Shown in pieces: positions 40,681-49,955 of a stretch of 64,000 nt of DNA (the first letter of the stretch is position 1; each line of letters starts with the position of its first letter). The DNA comes from Pseudomonas saudimassiliensis (lineage in GTDB: Bacteria; Pseudomonadota; Gammaproteobacteria; Pseudomonadales; Pseudomonadaceae): the NCBI RefSeq assembly GCF_000939975.1, contig NZ_LK391969.1:714693-778692 (forward strand), read 5' to 3'. Position numbers and translations under genes: made by a program. The notes below the pieces were generated by a model. That model was not told where the DNA came from, made no database searches, and saw nothing but the letters and a program-made list of their open reading frames with translations.

Positions 40681-40787
40681 GAGGTAGCCCCCCGCAAACG
40701 TGTGAGCGCTGCCAGACGGCAGGCTGAAAGCAGGCGCAGACTAGAAGTTTTCAGCAGGCAAGTAAAGGCGGGAACAAGCTGACGGGC

Positions 40788-40813
40788 ATTGCAGCGCCTC
40801 TCGGCGCCGCAAT
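40788..40813 (-). terminator. Hairpin after the 3-hydroxyacyl-CoA dehydrogenase gene
   Basis: ATTGCAGCGCC (40788-40798) pairs with GGCGCCGCAAT (40803-40813) with one mismatch and a 4-nt loop. It lies 14 bp after the dehydrogenase stop. There is no T tract, so the strength is uncertain. Confidence 0.45.
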
Positions 40814-40826
40814 GGTAGTACAGAGC

Positions 40827-42047
40827 TTAACCGATGAACTTCTCGCCCGCTTCGGCACGCTTGACCAGGCCCGCGGCCGGCTTCCAGAACTCGCCCTGAC
40901 GGGCTTCCAGCTCACGAATCTGCTCAAGCACCACGTCCAGCCCCAGGCTGTCGGCATAGGCCATCGGCCCGCCGCGCTCAGCCGGGAAACCGTAGCCGAA
41001 CCGGTATACCCGGTCGATATCCTCGGCGCTTTCAGCGAAGCCCTCGTCCAGGATGCGCGCGCCTTCGTTGACCAGTGCCAGGATGCAGCGCTGGACGATT
41101 TCCTCGTCACTCACCTCACGCGCTGTGTAGCCGGCTTCTTCGGCCACTTCACGGGCCATCATGTCGGTTTCCGGATCATGGATTGCCTGGCGGCTACCCG
41201 GCTCGTAGCGATAGAAACCATGGCCACTCTTCTGGCCGAACCGCTCCATTTCACACAGGCGGTTGTCCAGCCACACAATCGGCTCGCCGCGGCCCAGCCC
41301 GGCCAGCTGCCGCGAGCGCCAGCCCAGATCCACCCCAACCACGTCGTACATGCGGTACGGCCCCATGGCCATGCCAAAGCCCTGCAGGGCCTGGTCCACC
41401 TGCCATGGAGTAGCGCCTTCGAGTACCACTTCGCGGGACTGGCGCGAATACATGGACAGCATGCGGTTACCGATGAAGCCGTGGCAGTTACCGGCCAGCA
41501 CTGCCTCCTTGCCGATCTTCTTGCCGACCGCCAGGCAAGCGTCCAGCACATCCTGGGCGGTCGCCTTGCCGCGCACCACTTCCAGCAGCTTCATGATGTG
41601 CGCGGGGCTGAAGAAATGCAGGCCCAGCACCTGGGCGGGACGACCGGTAGCCGAGGCAATCTCGTCGATGTCCAGGTAGGAGGTGTTGGTCGCCAGGATG
41701 GCGGACGGCTTAACCGCCTTGTCCAGCTCGGCAAAGATGGTCTTCTTCAGGTCCATGTTTTCATAGACAGCTTCAACCACCAGGTCCATGTCGGCCAGGG
41801 CGGCGTAGTCCTGGGTGGTGGTAATGCGCTTGACCCGCGCTTCGGCCTCGGCCTCGTCGAACCGCTGCTGGGCTACCGAGCGCTTGTATACGTTGGCGAT
41901 TTCGACCAGGCCCTTCTCCAGCATCTCGCCGTTGACGTCCAGCCAGACCACCGGGTAGCCGGCGTTGACGAAGTTCATGACAATGCCGCGCCCCATGGTA
42001 CCAGCACCTATTACCCCTACCTGCTTGATGTCTTCAAACGAAGCCAT
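40827..42047 (-). CDS. 3-hydroxyacyl-CoA dehydrogenase
   Basis: The 406-residue protein begins with the Rossmann motif VGVIGAGTMGRGIVMNFVNAGYPVVWLD (about 10-37), has TNTSYLDIDEIASATGRPAQVLGLHFFSPAHIMKLLEVV (about 118-156) with the catalytic His, and two tandem C-terminal dehydrogenase domains. It has no enoyl-CoA hydratase part, so it is the stand-alone form used in fatty acid or related CoA-ester oxidation. GAGAGGTGG precedes the ATG at 42047. The upstream neighbour is divergent; there is no partner thiolase in the window. Confidence 0.92.
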   Translation of the reverse strand: MASFEDIKQVGVIGAGTMGRGIVMNFVNAGYPVVWLDVNGEMLEKGLVEIANVYKRSVAQQRFDEAEAEARVKRITTTQDYAALADMDLVVEAVYENMDLKKTIFAELDKAVKPSAILATNTSYLDIDEIASATGRPAQVLGLHFFSPAHIMKLLEVVRGKATAQDVLDACLAVGKKIGKEAVLAGNCHGFIGNRMLSMYSRQSREVVLEGATPWQVDQALQGFGMAMGPYRMYDVVGVDLGWRSRQLAGLGRGEPIVWLDNRLCEMERFGQKSGHGFYRYEPGSRQAIHDPETDMMAREVAEEAGYTAREVSDEEIVQRCILALVNEGARILDEGFAESAEDIDRVYRFGYGFPAERGGPMAYADSLGLDVVLEQIRELEARQGEFWKPAAGLVKRAEAGEKFIG

Positions 42048-42319
42048 GACCACCTCTCCAGAATCATTGTGTTTGTGCGCCGGGCCGGGCTTACAGAGCC
42101 TTGCCGGCGGGACCGAACGGTCCATTACCTTACGCAAAACACGGAGCGATGAAAAACGAAACCCGCCGATAAGCGGCATTCAGGATATGAATATTCGCCG
42201 CCCCCAGAACTGGCTCGATGATGAGGCGAAGCGGCTGGCGCGAACATTTTCCGTTAGCCTTTCGGTACAATGGCGCCGCAGTATCGGATCCCCCGGTTCT
42301 CATTGCTATAAGTCGTTCA

Positions 42320-43261
42320 ATGTCCAGATCCAGTCGTACCCTAGCGCTTTGCCTGATCGTCTTTCTGTTCCCATCCATTCTGTCTGCCGCCCCGTCCTCC
42401 TTCGAGGCCGCCAAGATCCTGGCCCGCCAGCAGGTGTACCACGACCGTAACGACCACGGCAGTTTCTACTGTGGTTGCAGCTGGGAGTGGGTCGGCCGCT
42501 CCGGCGGGCGGGTGGATGCCAGCAGCTGCGGCTATCGCACCCGCGCCCAACCCAACCGGGCCGAGCGTATCGAGTGGGAGCACATAGTGCCGGCCTCGCT
42601 GTTTGGCCAGCAGCGCCAATGCTGGCAGCAGGGTGGCCGCAGCAATTGCAAGAAAACCGATCCGGTGTTCAGTGCCATGGAAGCGGACCTGCACAACCTG
42701 ACGCCGGCCATTGGCGAGGTCAACGCCGACCGCAGCAATTACCGCTTTGGTGTGCTGCCGGGCACGACCTACCAACATGGCCAGTGCGATTTCAAGGTGG
42801 AATTCGCCGAGCGGACCGTGGAGCCACGGGATGCGGTAAAAGGCCAGGTCGCGCGCGTCTGGTTCTACATGCACGATCACTACGACCTGACTATGTCGAG
42901 CCAGCAGCAGCGCCTGTTAATGGCCTGGGATCGGCAGCGCCCGGTGACCGCCTGGGAGCAGGAGCGCAACCAGCGCATCAGCCGGGTGATGGGGCATGAC
43001 AACCCCTTCGTCACCGGCGAGCGGCAGTGGGTGCTGAATCACCGCAACAGCGGCGCGGGGGTGGTTCCGCCGCAGGCCAAACCCAGCAGTACAGCACCGG
43101 CGGCGGAGCGCCGCATCATCGGCAATCGCAACAGCAAGGTGTACCACCTGCCCCAGGGCTGCCCCGGCTACAGCCAGGTAGCCGAGCGCAATATCGTCTG
43201 GTTCGCCAGCGAGGCCCAGGCCCGCGACAGCGGTTTTCGGCGGGCGGGCAATTGCCGGTGA
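42320..43261 (+). CDS. endA: Endonuclease I with C-terminal Ada-like domain
   Basis: The 313-residue secreted nuclease has a signal peptide (LALCLIVFLFPSILSAAP), then the Endonuclease I domain with YCGCSW, RIEWEHIVPASLFG (catalytic His, about 97), a Cys-rich loop, METDLHNLTPAIGEVNADRSN-like sequence and KGQVARVWFYMHDHY. About 48 residues at the C-terminus (GNRNSKVYHLPQGCPGY ... RRAGNC) form a second small domain like the metal-binding Ada-type domain found on other nucleases. The periplasmic or secreted enzyme degrades dsDNA. The start was chosen by the signal peptide. It ends back-to-back with the YihY gene. Confidence 0.88.
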   Translation: MSRSSRTLALCLIVFLFPSILSAAPSSFEAAKILARQQVYHDRNDHGSFYCGCSWEWVGRSGGRVDASSCGYRTRAQPNRAERIEWEHIVPASLFGQQRQCWQQGGRSNCKKTDPVFSAMEADLHNLTPAIGEVNADRSNYRFGVLPGTTYQHGQCDFKVEFAERTVEPRDAVKGQVARVWFYMHDHYDLTMSSQQQRLLMAWDRQRPVTAWEQERNQRISRVMGHDNPFVTGERQWVLNHRNSGAGVVPPQAKPSSTAPAAERRIIGNRNSKVYHLPQGCPGYSQVAERNIVWFASEAQARDSGFRRAGNCR

Positions 43262-44134
43262 TCAGCTTTCCGGGTCCTTGTCGCCGACGTCCTTCCCCTC
43301 TTCGGAGGCATGTTCGATCACGGCATTGATCACAGCGCCCAGCAGCAGCACCGCCGAAGAAATATAGAAGAACAGCAGCAAGACGATGATCGCCCCGATG
43401 CTGCCGTAGGTGGCGTTGTAGTCGGCAAAGTTCTGCACGTAGATGCCGAAGCCGATCGACGCCGCCAGCCAGACGATTACCGCGATCACCGAGCCCGGGG
43501 TGATGAAGCGAAAGTCCTGCTTCACGTCAGGCATGGCGTAGTAGATCAACGCAACGGCCAGCATCAACAGCAGCACCGCCACCGGCCAGCGCACCCAGCT
43601 CCAGACCACCACCAGCAGTTGCTCCAGCCCGACCTGCCCCGCCAGCCAGGTCATTATCTTCGGACCCAGGGTCATCAAGCCTGCCGCCAGCAACAGCATC
43701 AGCGCGATGCCGATGGTATAGAGCACCGACAGCAGCATGAGCTTCCACCCGGGGCGCCCTTCCTCCACGGCATACACCTTGTTTAACGCATTCATCAGCG
43801 AACGGACACCGATCGAGGCCGTCCAGAGCGCCAGCAGAATACCGAAGGAGACCAGGCCGCCCTGGCTCTGCTGCAACTGATCAATGACCGGATTAACCTG
43901 CTCCAGCGCCATCGGCGGCAGGACCAACGCCGCCTGCCCCCGCAACCAATCGAAGAAATCCGGCAGATGCAGAAAGCCCAGCAGCGCCATCAGGAAGAGT
44001 ACGAAGGGGAAGATCGAAAACAACGCGCGATACGCCAATGCCGCCGCATAGGTCGACAGATCGTGTTCGTTGAATACCTTGATGGTCCGCTTGACCAAGG
44101 TAAATATGCCAACCCGAACTTTCAAAAAGGCCAT
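43262..44134 (-). CDS. YihY/BrkB-family inner membrane protein
   Basis: The 290-residue protein has the family pattern STYAAALAYRALFSIFPFVLFLMALLGF near 30-55, about six transmembrane helices, and a motif GSIGAIIVLLLFFYISSAVLLLGAVINAVIE near 240-270. It is shorter than the other YihY protein at 30326-31579 and lacks its C-terminal domain. I chose ATG 44134; a GTG at 44140 is in frame. The function is not established. Confidence 0.88.
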   Translation of the reverse strand: MAFLKVRVGIFTLVKRTIKVFNEHDLSTYAAALAYRALFSIFPFVLFLMALLGFLHLPDFFDWLRGQAALVLPPMALEQVNPVIDQLQQSQGGLVSFGILLALWTASIGVRSLMNALNKVYAVEEGRPGWKLMLLSVLYTIGIALMLLLAAGLMTLGPKIMTWLAGQVGLEQLLVVVWSWVRWPVAVLLLMLAVALIYYAMPDVKQDFRFITPGSVIAVIVWLAASIGFGIYVQNFADYNATYGSIGAIIVLLLFFYISSAVLLLGAVINAVIEHASEEGKDVGDKDPES

Positions 44135-44198
44135 GCCCACCCCCTTTCACAGTGTCTCTTCAGTGGGACGGCGCCTGGCAGCAAAAGTTTTGCCGGAG

Positions 44199-45164
44199 TT
44201 ACCGAGCCCGCACCTGCGGGTTAACCATATGCACAGGCGTCTCGCCCTTGAGCGCCAGCTGCAGATTCTGCACCGCCAGCTCCGCCATGGCCCGGCGGGT
44301 TTCGTGGGTCGCCGAGCCGATGTGGGGTACGCAGACCAGGTTGGGCAGGTCGAATAATGGCGACTCGGCCAGCGGCTCCTCTTCGTACACATCCAGCCCG
44401 GCGGCGCGGATCTGGCCATCACGCAGCGCCTCAACCAAGGCCGCCTCGTCAACCACCGGCCCGCGGGCCACGTTGATCAGCATGGCGCTGGATTTCATCA
44501 GGCCCAGTTCGCGGCGGCCGATCAACTGGCGGGTGCGCTCACTGAGCGGCACCACCAGGCAGACGAAATCCGCTTCCCCAAGCAAGCTGTCGAGGTCGCG
44601 GAAGTCGGCGCCCAGCTCCCGCTCCAGCTCGGGCTTGCGGCTATTGCCGGCATACAGTATTGGCATGCCAAAACCGAAGCGCCCGCGCCTGGCGATTGCC
44701 GCACCTATGTTGCCCAGCCCGACAATACCCAGCGTCTTGCCATACACATCACTGCCGAACTGTGCCGGCCCCAGACCGGCGCGCCAATTGCCCGCGCGCA
44801 GCCAGCCATCGAGTTCGACGATGCGCCGCGCTGCGGCCAGCATCAGCGCCAGGGCCAGGTCCGCGGTGGTTTCGGTGAGCACGTCCGGGGTGTTGGTAAG
44901 CAGGATGCCGCGCTCGTTGAGATACTCGAGATCGTAATTGTCATAACCTACCGAGATGGTCGATACCACCTCCAGCCCCTCAGCCGCGGCCAACTGGGTG
45001 CGTCCCAATTGCCAGCCGGCACCGATCAGGCCATGCACCGGACCCGCCGCCAGTGCAGCCGGCAGATCAGCGGGTGATACCAGCTGGGTGACGTTGAAAT
45101 CGACGGCCAACCGCTCGATCAGGTCCGGAGCCAGGCGGTTGAAGGCCACCACGTTCTTTTTCAT
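44199..45164 (-). CDS. D-2-hydroxyacid dehydrogenase (glyoxylate/2-ketogluconate reductase type)
   Basis: The 321-residue protein shows the NAD(P)-binding segment GIVGLGNIGAAIARRGRFGFGMPILY (about 148-173), NVARGPVVDEAALVEAL with the catalytic Arg, and PHIGSATHETRRAMAEL with the catalytic His, as in GhrB and TkrA. It starts MKKNVVAFNRLAP. It likely reduces glyoxylate, hydroxypyruvate or 2-keto sugar acids. It is divergent from the alcohol dehydrogenase. Confidence 0.9.
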   Translation of the reverse strand: MKKNVVAFNRLAPDLIERLAVDFNVTQLVSPADLPAALAAGPVHGLIGAGWQLGRTQLAAAEGLEVVSTISVGYDNYDLEYLNERGILLTNTPDVLTETTADLALALMLAAARRIVELDGWLRAGNWRAGLGPAQFGSDVYGKTLGIVGLGNIGAAIARRGRFGFGMPILYAGNSRKPELERELGADFRDLDSLLGEADFVCLVVPLSERTRQLIGRRELGLMKSSAMLINVARGPVVDEAALVEALRDGQIRAAGLDVYEEEPLAESPLFDLPNLVCVPHIGSATHETRRAMAELAVQNLQLALKGETPVHMVNPQVRAR

Positions 45165-45310
45165 CGCTGTATCCCGGTTGATGGAGAAGGTCAGAGTATA
45201 GCCGCTGCGCTGCGCCGCCCGGCTGCTGTTATTGGCCACGCCTTTTGCGTGAGACTGGCCTATCCTGTGCAATTGTCCTCCTTCACGACCATCAGCACAG
45301 GAGCATCCAG

Positions 45311-46366
45311 ATGATCAAGACTCGCGGCTACGCCGCCCACAGCGGCGACCAACCCCTGCAACCTTTCAACTTCGAACGCCGGACACCGGGCCCCGGGGAT
45401 GTCCAGATCGACATCCTCTACTGCGGCGTCTGCCATTCGGACCTGCATACCGCGCGTAACGAATGGAACAACACCCTGTTTCCCTCGGTGCCGGGGCATG
45501 AGATTGTCGGCCGGGTGGCGGCGGTGGGCAACGCAGTGGAAAAATTCGCGGTCGGCGATATCGTCGGTGTGGGCTGCATAATCGATAGCTGCCAGCACTG
45601 CGGCTCCTGCGCCGAGGGGCTGGAGCAGTACTGCGAGAACGGCTTCGTCGGTACCTATAACGGCCACTCCATGGGCGGCGGGGAAAACACCTACGGCGGC
45701 TATGCCAACAACATCGTGGTGCGCCAGGAATTCGTGTTGAAGGTCCCCCATACCGAGAATCTGGCAGCGGTAGCGCCGCTGTTGTGCGCCGGCATCACGA
45801 CCTATTCCCCGCTGCGTCACTGGAAGGTCGGCCCAGGGCAGAAGGTCGGCGTGGTCGGCCTCGGCGGCCTGGGGCACCTGGGCGTGAAGATCGCGCGGGC
45901 CATGGGCGCGGAAGTGGTGCTCATCACCACCTCGCCGGCCAAAGTAGCCGACGGCCAACGTCTCGGCGCTGAGGGCGCCATCATTTCTACCGACGCCGAG
46001 CAGATGGCCGCCGCACGCGGCAGCCTGGACTTCATCCTCAATACCGTGGCCGCCCCGCACAACCTGGATGCCCTGCTGGCCCTGCTCAAGCGTGACGGCA
46101 CCATGACGCTGGTTGGCGCCCCGTCCGAGCCCCACCCCTCACCGGACGTATTCAGCCTGATCTTCAAGCGCCGTTCGCTGGCCGGCTCGCTGATCGGTGG
46201 CATCCAGGAAACCCAGGAAATGCTGGATTTCTGCGCTGAGCACGGCATCGTCTCGGACATCGAAATGATTCCCATCCAGCAGATCAACGAGGCCTACGAG
46301 CGCATGCTCAAGGGCGACGTGCGTTACCGCTTCGTGATCGACATGGATAGCCTGCAGGGCGAGTAA
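45311..46366 (+). CDS. Zinc-dependent NAD(P) alcohol dehydrogenase (CAD/YahK type)
   Basis: The 351-residue MDR enzyme has the catalytic zinc ligands CGVCHSDLHTARNEW (about 39-53) and GHEIVGRV, and the structural zinc cluster DSCQHCGSCAEGLEQYC. It also has FVGTYNGH and the nucleotide-binding GLGGLGHLGVKIARAMG (about 182-198). The pattern is that of cinnamyl-alcohol-dehydrogenase/YahK enzymes, which reduce a broad range of aldehydes. I chose ATG 45311, after GGAG; it is divergent from the hydroxyacid dehydrogenase. Confidence 0.92.
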   Translation: MIKTRGYAAHSGDQPLQPFNFERRTPGPGDVQIDILYCGVCHSDLHTARNEWNNTLFPSVPGHEIVGRVAAVGNAVEKFAVGDIVGVGCIIDSCQHCGSCAEGLEQYCENGFVGTYNGHSMGGGENTYGGYANNIVVRQEFVLKVPHTENLAAVAPLLCAGITTYSPLRHWKVGPGQKVGVVGLGGLGHLGVKIARAMGAEVVLITTSPAKVADGQRLGAEGAIISTDAEQMAAARGSLDFILNTVAAPHNLDALLALLKRDGTMTLVGAPSEPHPSPDVFSLIFKRRSLAGSLIGGIQETQEMLDFCAEHGIVSDIEMIPIQQINEAYERMLKGDVRYRFVIDMDSLQGE

Positions 46367-46401
46367 ACCGGCAGTGCGGCGGGCTGGCCCCGCCGCACCC
46401 G

Positions 46402-46839
46402 TCAGACTTCGCCGCGGATATATTGCTCGAGCTGGCGGATCAGTTCCTCCTGCTCGGCGATGGTTTCCTTGACCAGATCACCGATGGACACCAGACCCAC
46501 CAGTTGATCGTTATCGATGACCGGCAAGTGGCGCAGGTGGCGATGGGTAATCAACGACAGGCAGTCGGCCACGCTCTGGCCTGGCGACACAGTAATGACC
46601 GGACTGTTCATCAACTCCCGCACCTTGGTACCGATGGAAGAGCGCCCCTGCAGCACACATTTGCGGGCATAATCCCGCTCGCTGATCACCCCTACCACCT
46701 TGCCATTCTCCGTCACCGGCAAGGCCCCGATGTTATGCTCGGCCATCCGCTGCAAGGCCGCGAGAACAGTATCATCCGCATCTATGGTGTGAACCTGCTG
46801 GATCTGTTTGGTCTGGATAATCTGCGCCACGGTCTTCAT
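46402..46839 (-). CDS. Two-CBS-domain protein
   Basis: The 145-residue protein consists of two CBS motifs (about 8-65 with VISERDYARKCVLQGRS; about 75-135 with PVIDNDQLVGLVSIGDLVKETI). CBS pairs bind adenosine nucleotides and act as sensors. CAGGAGCAGC precedes the ATG. No partner domain is fused, so the target is unknown. Confidence 0.92.
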   Translation of the reverse strand: MKTVAQIIQTKQIQQVHTIDADDTVLAALQRMAEHNIGALPVTENGKVVGVISERDYARKCVLQGRSSIGTKVRELMNSPVITVSPGQSVADCLSLITHRHLRHLPVIDNDQLVGLVSIGDLVKETIAEQEELIRQLEQYIRGEV

Positions 46840-46940
46840 GTGCTGCTCCTGTTTTTGCTGGTCCGATGATAACAGTCAATATTCAATCAGAGCGGCAGGC
46901 AAGGCAAAGAAAGAAAATTCATGAATACCGCCGAACTTCC

Positions 46941-47579
46941 TCATCGAGGGCAACACCACACCTTCTGCCGACATTCCAGCGGCCCGAACATGTCATCGCT
47001 GGCATAGGTAGCGTATTCCAGCCGCTTCACCGGCAATGACAGCAGGCCAGGTATCGGCCGTTGCGCCAGGCGCTGACGCAGCTCCTGCGCGCGAACCGCT
47101 CGCCGGTATAACCCCAGGGTAATGTGCGGCACATAGGCAGCCTGACGAATCTCCTTGCAGCTGACCGCCAGCGCCTCGCGCCAGCAGGCCAGATGCCCTT
47201 CCGGGTCGCCTACTGGCAGAAAGGCCGCGCTGGCAAAGCTGTCCGGCGCGCCGATGGGCAGCTCGCATGGCCGCAACTCCAGCCGATCGAGATCAGCCAG
47301 CTGCCTCTGCAGCTGCACCGGCGTGAAGTCATCGTCATATCTGACGCGCTCTCCTTCGAAGCCACAGACGAACAGGGTGATATGCGGCTGGCGCCGGCTG
47401 GGGTGCAACAGGTCCGCCAACGATGCGGTGACCTGGTCGATATAGGCCAGCACACTGGGGCAGTTGATGGGGATCATCCAGATGGCGTAACGGCGGCGGC
47501 CACGGTGCCATTCGGGATAATCGCGCAACTGCGTAACAGTGGTCTTGGCAAAGGACGCGCCGGTATCGGATAACAACAT
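46941..47579 (-). CDS. 2H phosphoesterase / 2'-5' RNA ligase-like protein
   Basis: The 212-residue protein has the two HxTx motifs of the 2H superfamily, PHITLF (His66, Thr68) and PHITLGLY (His152, Thr154), spaced as in 2'-5' RNA ligase/cyclic phosphodiesterase enzymes. I chose ATG 47579 since the longer reading frame adds unrelated residues. The gene lies head-to-head with the riboswitch-controlled btuB operon. Substrate unknown. Confidence 0.8.
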   Translation of the reverse strand: MLLSDTGASFAKTTVTQLRDYPEWHRGRRRYAIWMIPINCPSVLAYIDQVTASLADLLHPSRRQPHITLFVCGFEGERVRYDDDFTPVQLQRQLADLDRLELRPCELPIGAPDSFASAAFLPVGDPEGHLACWREALAVSCKEIRQAAYVPHITLGLYRRAVRAQELRQRLAQRPIPGLLSLPVKRLEYATYASDDMFGPLECRQKVWCCPR

Positions 47580-47715
47580 GCTTGGCAGCCAGCCCGGTGA
47601 TTGGCGGAAGTGCGGGCAGTATGCCCTGCCCGCAGGGGGCACGCCAATCGCCGTCCCGGTGTGCCATCCGGTCGCTTGTATTTGCCCTGCCAAGGGCCTA
47701 ACATGCGCGCGCTAT

Positions 47716-47912
47716 TCATGCAGGTGTGCCTGATATCAGGCATGAAACGGAAAGCCGGTGCGCCCCTTGTCGCTAATGACGGAGCAATCCCGGCACTGCC
47801 CCCGCAACGGTAATCGACCCCGATCTTGGATCGGCGTTCGCTCAATGACCACTGTGCCTTGGCATGGGAAGGTGAGCGAATGGGTGTCGAGAGTCCGGAG
47901 GCCGGCCCGCAT
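47716..47912 (+). promoter_or_regulatory. Cobalamin (AdoCbl) riboswitch
   Basis: The segment contains the conserved parts of a B12 aptamer in order: CAGGTGTGCCTG, AAACGGAAAGCCGGTGCG, GCACTGCCCCCGCAACGG, the B12-box region ACTGTGCCTTGGCATGGG and a terminal GAGTCCGGAGGCCGGCC. It precedes btuB by about 130 bp. That gap holds a T-rich run (TTTTTCTTTTT at 47963-47973), compatible with a terminator, but I could not identify one unique antiterminator. Low cobalamin would allow expression of btuB-btuF-btuC-btuD and the adenosyltransferase. Confidence 0.93.
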
Positions 47913-48042
47913 GACATATCGACTGGTGTTGCGGAGGGCATCACCGTCAAGTGCCGTGCCGGTTTTTCTTTTTCCCCCAACTCCGTCCGCACTTGCTTAC
48001 CTGCCCTCCTCGAAAGTCACTCCGACCTTTTGAGGATCTAGA

Positions 48043-49950
48043 ATGAAACTGTCCCGTATTGCCCTGAGTATTGCCTTGGCCCCAAGCGTGGCACTGGCTG
48101 AGCAACCTGTTTCCCATGAGCAGGCACTGAAACTGTCCGATACCCTGATCACGGCCAACCGCGACGTGGAGCAGCGCAGCGACAGCAGTGCCGCCAGTAC
48201 CGTGTTTACCCGTGCGGATATCGAGCGGCTGCGCCCGGCCAGCGTGCTCACGCTACTGACTCAGGTGCCAGGTGTGCAAGTTTCCAACTATGGTGGTCGT
48301 GGCGCCTTGTTCGGTCTGAACGTGCGTGGCACCAGCACCGCCCAGACCCTGATATTGATTGACGGCGTGCGTGCCGGTTCAGCCACCGCGGGTAGCGCAG
48401 CTCTGCAGTTTCTCAGCGTCGATCAAATCGAGCGCATTGAAGTGCTGCGCGGCTCGCGTTCCGCCATCCACGGGGCCGATGCCATGGGCGGGGCAGTCCA
48501 GATTTTCACCCGTCGTGGCGAAGGCGAAGGCCTGCACCCCTACATACGCATTGCTGGTGGCAGTGACAGCACCTGGGAACGTACCTTGGGCCTCTCCGGC
48601 GGCAACGAGCGTACCCGTTTCAACCTGTCCGCCGGGCTGGAAGAAACAGCCGGCATCGACCGCACCCGCACATCCTATACCAGCGACGCAGATGATGATG
48701 CCTATCGTAACCGCTCCCTGGCGCTGAGTCTGAGCCACCGCCTCAATGCTGATCTGGAAGCCGGTTTTACCGTACTGGATCAGCGCGGCAAGACCGAGAT
48801 CGACAATCCTTTCGGACGCTGGGATGACACCATCCCACCATGGGGTGCCTCTGTGCCGGCAGCCCCTCACGACGAGTATAGTGTCAGCACCAGCACCCTG
48901 TGGCTGGACGGTCGCGTCAACGATATCTGGCGCAGCCGTATCGAGCTTGGACATAGCGAAGACAAACAGGAAAACTTCGATAAGCTGTTTCCTGGCAGCA
49001 CCGTCAACAACACCTACCGCGACTCAGCAAACTGGCTCAATACATTGACGTTGGGCAATGGTCATAACCTGCGGCTGGGCGCGGATTACCTGAAGGATAA
49101 GGTGCGAAGCAGCAACGACTTTTCCGTGGACAACCGCGACAACAAGGCTGCGTTTATCCAGCACAGCTTCCAGGCCGAGCGCTTCGGCACTGAATTGGGC
49201 ATGCGTCATGATGACAATGAGCAATTCGGCAACGAAAACACGTTCAATGGTGCTGTCAGCTACAAGGTCGACTCGGCTAACCAACTAACCCTGTCCTACG
49301 CCGAAGGCTTTCGCGTTCCCACCTTTGCTGATCTCTATTGGCCGCTGTACGGTGGCTACCAAGGCAACCCCAACCTGACACCAGAAAAGTCCCGCAGCTA
49401 CGAGTTGCAATGGCGTAGCCAGCTCAGTCCGAGCACCCAAGTGGAAGCCTCGGTGTACCGTACCGACTTCCGAGATCTGATTGTCTCCACAGCCGACTAC
49501 AGCACCATGGCCAACATCGATCGCGCCCGGGTCAACGGTTTCGAGGCCACCCTGAAGCAGGAACTGTTTGGCTGGCATGGTGACCTGGGTATCAGCATCA
49601 TCGATCCACGCAACCGTGAAACGGGCCACATTCTGCCCAACCGCGCCAAACGCACCCTGAACATGAACCTGGACCGCCGGTTCGGCGATATCGGTGTCGG
49701 CGCCACCTTCACCGCTGTCAGCAGCAGTTACGGCAATGGCACCAACACATCGAAACTGGCCGGCTATGGTGTCCTGGACCTGCGCGCCAGTTGGCGGGCC
49801 AGTAGCGAAGTGGCCTTCGATGTGAAACTGGCCAACCTGCTGGACAAGGACTACAGTCGCCTGCTGTATAGCTACAACGGACAGGAGTATGGCTATCAGG
49901 AAACACCCTTCACCGCTATGCTCGGCGTGACCTGGACTCCGAACCTCTGA
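48043..49950 (+). CDS. btuB: TonB-dependent vitamin B12 receptor BtuB
   Basis: The 635-residue outer-membrane protein has a signal peptide ending ALAEQ, a TonB box DTLITANRD (about 30-38), and a plug domain with NVRGTSTAQTLILIDGVRAGSATAG (about 89-113), IERIEVLRGSRSAIHGADAMGGAVQIF and a beta-barrel ending AMLGVTWTPNL. The length fits the BtuB family. It is the first gene behind the riboswitch, followed by btuF. Confidence 0.95.
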   Translation: MKLSRIALSIALAPSVALAEQPVSHEQALKLSDTLITANRDVEQRSDSSAASTVFTRADIERLRPASVLTLLTQVPGVQVSNYGGRGALFGLNVRGTSTAQTLILIDGVRAGSATAGSAALQFLSVDQIERIEVLRGSRSAIHGADAMGGAVQIFTRRGEGEGLHPYIRIAGGSDSTWERTLGLSGGNERTRFNLSAGLEETAGIDRTRTSYTSDADDDAYRNRSLALSLSHRLNADLEAGFTVLDQRGKTEIDNPFGRWDDTIPPWGASVPAAPHDEYSVSTSTLWLDGRVNDIWRSRIELGHSEDKQENFDKLFPGSTVNNTYRDSANWLNTLTLGNGHNLRLGADYLKDKVRSSNDFSVDNRDNKAAFIQHSFQAERFGTELGMRHDDNEQFGNENTFNGAVSYKVDSANQLTLSYAEGFRVPTFADLYWPLYGGYQGNPNLTPEKSRSYELQWRSQLSPSTQVEASVYRTDFRDLIVSTADYSTMANIDRARVNGFEATLKQELFGWHGDLGISIIDPRNRETGHILPNRAKRTLNMNLDRRFGDIGVGATFTAVSSSYGNGTNTSKLAGYGVLDLRASWRASSEVAFDVKLANLLDKDYSRLLYSYNGQEYGYQETPFTAMLGVTWTPNL

Positions 49951-49955
49951 ATGAA

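Noticed and set aside
40681-40826. Possible cobalamin riboswitch in front of cobU
   Set aside because: The region has none of the conserved B12-box or aptamer motifs seen at 47716-47912.
40812-42152. 446-codon plus-strand open frame opposite the 3-hydroxyacyl-CoA dehydrogenase
   Set aside because: The dehydrogenase is clearly real; the shadow frame has no recognisable domain.
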